From NCBI RefSeq assembly GCF_950023065.1, contig NC_088681.1, positions 48,580,836 to 48,644,835 of the forward strand: DNA of 64,000 bases. The letters run 5' to 3'. The stretch's first letter is position 1. Each line of letters opens with the position of its first letter. A program made the translations under genes and the position numbers. Of the stretch, positions 59,698 to 64,000 are shown in pieces. The notes under the pieces were generated by a model. The model searched no databases and was not told the DNA's origin. It saw nothing but the letters and a program-made list of their open reading frames with translations. Source of the DNA: Planococcus citri. Lineage: Eukaryota; Arthropoda; Insecta; Hemiptera; Pseudococcidae.

Positions 59698-62633
59698 TCA
59701 AAATATAACACATTTTGTTTTCGGCTGCGGCGATGGCCTCATGTACATCTCGCTCAAAACTGGTCCTAAAATCTCGTCTATAACGGTTTTCAAATTCTTC
59801 TGTTGTTTCGCCGAACATTCTATGTATTTGACAGAACCGATAGACTCGGCCATAAATAATCCCTGTAAAATTAATTAGATTAGATATCTCAATTACCAAC
59901 TCGTGTAGCTAGGAAGTAGGAACTGTCAAAAAAGCACATCGCTGATCAAAACAACTCTTTGCTTGTGCCTAAATAGGTAAGTATGAAAATGTACTGGGTA
60001 CTCGAAGAGGTACCTATCTCTGCCAGTTTGCAATGAACATAGGTGCAATAAATTCAACTATCTGTATCAAATTGTGTGTTGAATTTTGTCAGAATTTACT
60101 TCATTTGAAAATTGAAAATATTTACTATCACTGAAGGTCGAAATACCAAAATTTCTAAAAATTTTGGGTGACATTTTTCATGACCTGAAACCCACATAAT
60201 CAAAATTTCAGCTGTTTAAATTGATTTTTCAATTTTTGAAAATTTAAAATTGACCATTTTCGACAATAGATATAGGTATGCTTTTAAATCTTCTGTAATA
60301 ATGATTATAATTAGTCTCTGAATCAATATCATCTCCATAGATAGACCAAATTTTGCCATTTTGAGTCATTATGAAGCCCTCAAGGGTTGTAATTTCTCAA
60401 GAAGGCGTGGAAATTAGTTTGGGTAGCTAAAAATCGAGTTACGAGTAGATATGTGGCTTATTGAATAAATTGAAATTCGCGTTGAAGGCTCCAGAATGGC
60501 CGGAAATGGAAAAAAACTCGGTTTGGAGGTTTCATAAGGTATTATAGTTTCAGGGCTACTCAGTTGTCATCGTTTTTACGGAATAAATGTACCTATAATT
60601 TTTTTTTAAGAAGCATAAATCGTCAAAAATGATCGATTTTGAATTTTCAAAACTTCGCAAAAAATCAATTTGGGCAGCTGAAATTTTGGTTATGGGGGTT
60701 TCGAACTATGCTCTGTCCAAAAATCGCAGTACTGTTCAGATTGTAGGTGGGCACTTCGAGCAGTTCGCTTGTTACATTATTGAAAGTTATCAAAAATTAA
60801 ACAAATAGTTACCTACTTAGTCTCAGAATGGAATAATAATTCATCAAAAATGCAGAAAGCATAAAAAAATGATTAAAGTGGCTTCCCAGTCATTGAAGAT
60901 TAGCATAAGTTGATGAAAAATTAGCATGCTTGAGCAAAGTTTTGGAAAAATTACTCAAAAAATTGTTAAAAAGTCATGAAAATGGTTGAAAGTATAGCTA
61001 AAAATTTATGAAACTTTGTAAAAATTGAGTAAAATATTATAAAAATGCTCAAAAATATAAAAAAAAAAATACTTGAAAATCATTTGGAAAATTATGAAAT
61101 ATTATAAAATAAAATTGTGGAAAAACCATGTAAAAACTGTAAAATTTCACCACAACTTGATAAAATATCTCAAAGTTTTGACTAAAATCTTGAAAAAATT
61201 GCTTACGAGTATTAAAAATGAATTTAGTATTCTTAAAATTGCATGCAAATTTGCCAAACTTACTCCTCACTATAAAATGATGAAAATTCAAAATGTTTGA
61301 AAAATTTGTTCGAATGTCCTAAAAATATGTAGGTATACATACATACATACATACATACATTATCTAGTTGGAAATTCCTGAAATTTCACAACATATCTTG
61401 ATTGCTTGAAAAATTGCCGAGAAATTGTAAAATTGGTTGGTACACTTAGAAATTGGTAAGCACAACATAATTATTAAAAAATTGACGACATTTTGTTGAC
61501 AAATTTACCCAAAACTGTATAATAGAAACAATGTTACAACTCATTAAAATATGGCATAAAAGCAATTAAAAATGACCAAAAATGAACAAAAATTCATTAA
61601 ATAGTGTCTGAATTTGAGCAAAATTTTGAAAAAATTACGTAAATGATGAAACATTACGAATAAAATTGACCAAATGCCAAACTTGGAATAAATTTCACAA
61701 AAATTATGAAAGTATCATAAAATCTGTAGAAAATAGCATGAAAATAGGTACCTAACTGAAAATTGCTAAAAATTGCCAAAATTTTGGGAGGTAGGCTATA
61801 GGTAACGTGAAGTCAATTTTGGAACAGAATTGCTTGAAAGATGATTTAAAGTTAATAAAGTAGGTTCCGTCCTGAAAATTCGAGTAAAATTTTACAAAAA
61901 TGAAAAGTACAGGAGCAACATTGTCTAATAAAGAGAACGAGGAGAAAAAATGATTTGTGAACGTAATTCATGGCTCATAATATTGTTCGCTCAAAAAATA
62001 ATTTGAATCATGGATTACGAAATCAATCGAATCATGATTCGAATCGTCCCTAAGCATAAAACTAACCTTCTTTTTTGCTGATTTTTGAAGAAAAAAAAAG
62101 TGAAAATTCTGTGCTTTTAGTTCCCCAAATGAACACGATCATTCAAAACCAAAAAAATGATGAGAGCTACACTTGAATTAGGTAGGTACCTATTCTTCTG
62201 AATACCTACTTAGTACTTATATTACGAGTAAGTTTACAGATTTGCAAAAAATAATAAGTTGTTTTGATTTGCGATGCATGAGCACTTTTTTTGACTACCT
62301 ATTTCTAGTAAGGTTCAGATGCTTTGATTTCAAACGATCAAAGGTAACTTACTTGAAGACGTTTGACAGGAGCTTGACCATATTTTTGAAGATGCTCGAT
62401 GGTTTCTCTATCATATCGTAGATCTAATTTCGTGCCTATGAGAACGATCGGCGTGTTAGGACAGTGAGCTTTTATTTCTGGATACCACTGAAACGAATAC
62501 ATAGATAAATAAACTCAAAGAAAAATTTTCAACTTGGGTATTGGAATAGGAGAACCAGATGTAAGCATACCTTGGTACGGACATTTTGAAGTGATACGTG
62601 ATCGATGAGTGAGAAACATAGAAAGACTAATTT
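59698..62633 (-). CDS. Rac-like Rho-family small GTPase, C-terminal half (partial gene)
   Basis: Three - strand exons: 62571-62633, 62353-62487 and 59698-59862, joined by GT-AG introns in phase 0 and ending in TGA. The 120 residues read KLVFLCFSLIDHVSLQNVRTK, WYPEIKAHCPNTPIVLIGTK and LDLRYDRETIEHLQ in order, then GLFMAESIGSVKYIECSAKQ, finishing PKTKCVIF. TKLD is the guanine-specificity motif, ECSAK the last nucleotide-binding motif, and the RETIEHLQKYGQ segment the Rho-specific insert helix. CVIF is a CaaX prenylation box, so the protein should be membrane-attached. WYPE(I/V)xxHCPNTPI is typical of Rac/Cdc42-like Rho GTPases rather than Ras or Rab. The P-loop, switch I and DTAGQE exons are not found up to 64000 and should lie beyond the edge. 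The polybasic tail is weak. Which Rho subfamily is left open. Confidence 0.88.
60150..60770. mobile_element. Foldback element, copy 3 (old, diverged), in the GTPase intron
   Basis: Recognisable blocks in order: a reversed terminal domain (AAACCCACATAATCAAAATTTCAGCTG), AAGGCGTGGAAATTAGTTTGGGTAGCTAAAAATCG split by substitutions, GAAGGCTCCAGAATGGCCGGAAATGG, then a forward terminal domain (TTGGGCAGCTGAAATTTTGG, ATGCTCTGTCCAAAAATCGC) ending GGGCACTTCGAGCAGTTCGC. It matches copies at 32455 and 42070 but with many substitutions. Confidence 0.68.
60771..62352. other. GTPase intron, AT-rich low-complexity DNA
   Basis: Dominated by AAAATTGCTAAAAATG-like words. It contains an (ACAT)n microsatellite at 61335-61360 and a small patch of GAATCATGATTCGAATCG near 62030. 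No exon-like segment. Confidence 0.6.
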
Positions 62634-62640
62634 CTGCAAA

Positions 62641-64000
62641 GCAATAAAATAAAATTGAAGATTAAGAAGAATAACATCAACCATCAGATTTTGTTTTAAT
62701 CAATGTTGATTTCATCAGAAAGTTTAAAATTCATTTTGTTAGATGGAGTTTTCATTTTTTTTTTTTTTTTTCATGAAGTGTCAGGTTGCATGAGAGCAAG
62801 ATTTTGATTAGAGTCAAAAAATGTGAATTTCACTTATACAAATACATATTTTGAAAAATAGACCATTTGTGGGATAAGTAGAATTTGAGAGTCATTTATA
62901 GGTATAAATTAAAAATATCAAACAATGAAAAAAAAAAGTAGAAACCATTTTCCGAGACTGGATAATTTTTAAGCTTAAAAAATTTGAAATTGGAGAAATA
63001 TTCATTTTTCAAGTTAAAAGTAGGTATAATTTTTTCTTAGTTTTGACCTCAACGAAGCAGAGAAAAATATATTGAACGTTGTGGGAGTGGGGGTGGGTGT
63101 GGGGAGGTAATGACAATTTTTAAATTCTTGAAAAAATAGACTTTTAAAAATATAAGAAATTTTTTTTAAATAAATACCTGCACACCAATGTAAGCTAGGT
63201 ACTTGTTGGATTTCTTCATTATGGTTGATTTTTTTTAGAAACAAATGAGAGAGAAAAGGGAGTTTGCAAATGGCAATTTTGAAAAATGCTTTTTTATCAG
63301 AAAAATTATTTGAGCCCTTCCTTAGAAATTTTAGTAAAGATTACATTCAAAATTTCTCAAAATTGATCTGATTTTTATACTTAGTTTCATGTTCCCAAAG
63401 TAGTCCTTCAATCTTTAATCACTATATCTTGCAGTTTAAGTGTCGAGATTTCGTTGAAAAAATTAGCTTCAATGAAACTTGAAATCAAGTTTTTAAAATG
63501 TGCTTTTTTAAAATTTTATTTTAATTTTCTCGTATTCAACAAAGTTAATTTTTTCAATTTTCACAATTTACCAAAAATTCAACTGTGAATTGTCAAAGGA
63601 TAAAATTTGGATTGTAAAGGGGTTTGAAACAGTTTCATTATATAAGTACCTATGTATTAAAATTGTTGAGACGATCCCAAATTCATAAGCAGGGCTGTAA
63701 AAACAATTGTGATGTGCTCTGAGAAAAGGGACCTAGTGTGTCAAAAAATGGGTTTTGACTTAAGAGTGGATTCTGGCACCTAAAAGTGTGTAGAATAACA
63801 TGGAATGAGCTAAATTTCTGATAAGAACATTTTAACATTATAAAAACGTAAAAAAATTCTATAAAATGAGAAAAAAATTACTTAAAAAATTTGAAATATT
63901 AGCGCTCAAAACTTTTAAAGCTCTCTGGAGGCGGATCGAAGCACTCTACGGAAAAATGAAGTCGAGGAAAGTTGTAGAGAATTAAATTTCCAATCGTCAT
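62641..64000. other. Probable upstream intron of the GTPase gene
   Basis: I searched the - strand for the P-loop, switch I and DTAGQE regions and found none. The sequence is AT-rich, with a GGGTGGGTGTGGGG run near 63090. It most likely belongs to the intron before exon KLVFLCFS, with the N-terminal exons further right. Confidence 0.5.

Noticed and set aside
63014..63244. Upstream exon of the GTPase on the - strand
   Set aside because: The translation shows none of the P-loop, switch I or DTAGQE motifs and has a proline-threonine low-complexity stretch.

Overview
The window is AT-rich animal DNA with spliced genes, GT-AG introns, dense short transposon remnants and palindromic satellite arrays. 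Interspersed TAGGTA/TACCTA runs and the codon usage of the one long gene suggest a sternorrhynchan hemipteran, most likely a mealybug or scale insect. That placement is inference; no marker gene here fixes the species. There are no bacterial-style operons, CRISPR arrays or rRNA genes, and I could not support any tRNA.

Two protein-coding genes can be supported. The first is a complete spindle-checkpoint kinase of the Mps1/TTK family on the + strand (six coding exons, 38707-45143, 891 residues when joined). It has a fully recognisable kinase domain and a long, low-conservation N-terminal half built largely of ~27-residue repeats rich in Ser-Pro. The second is the 3' half of a Rac-like Rho-family GTPase on the - strand (three exons between 59698 and 62633, ending in a CaaX box). 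Its GTP-binding N-terminal exons must lie beyond the right edge. Between the two genes lies satellite and transposon DNA.

Everything else is repeat or non-coding. Layout: 880-2030, palindromic satellite A; 5300-6431, LTR-retrotransposon remnant with a tRNA-Lys-type primer binding site, split by a hAT-type element; 7.9-20.5 kb, mostly unique DNA with a foldback, a minisatellite, a ~150-185 bp tandem array, a GC-rich repeat patch and several small TIR elements; 24.2-29.4 kb, an RTE-like LINE fragment split by several insertions; 32.4-34.5 kb, a foldback family whose second copy sits in the large Mps1 intron (42.07-43.28 kb) and whose third, old copy sits in the GTPase intron (60.15-60.77 kb); 47.0-49.45 kb, satellite B with a ~280 bp dimeric higher-order unit; 50.3-52.08 kb, a 1.77 kb hAT-like element with long inverted ends; 52.9-58.2 kb, satellite C carrying a three-level nest of transposons.

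The most striking theme is the 12-bp palindrome CGTTCGCGAACG. It recurs in three separate arrays whose spacers and periods differ, and most of its variants are CG-to-TG/CA changes. The second theme is the unusually readable record of non-autonomous DNA transposition: seven insertions keep exact 8-bp target duplications, one keeps 7 of 8, and several are nested.
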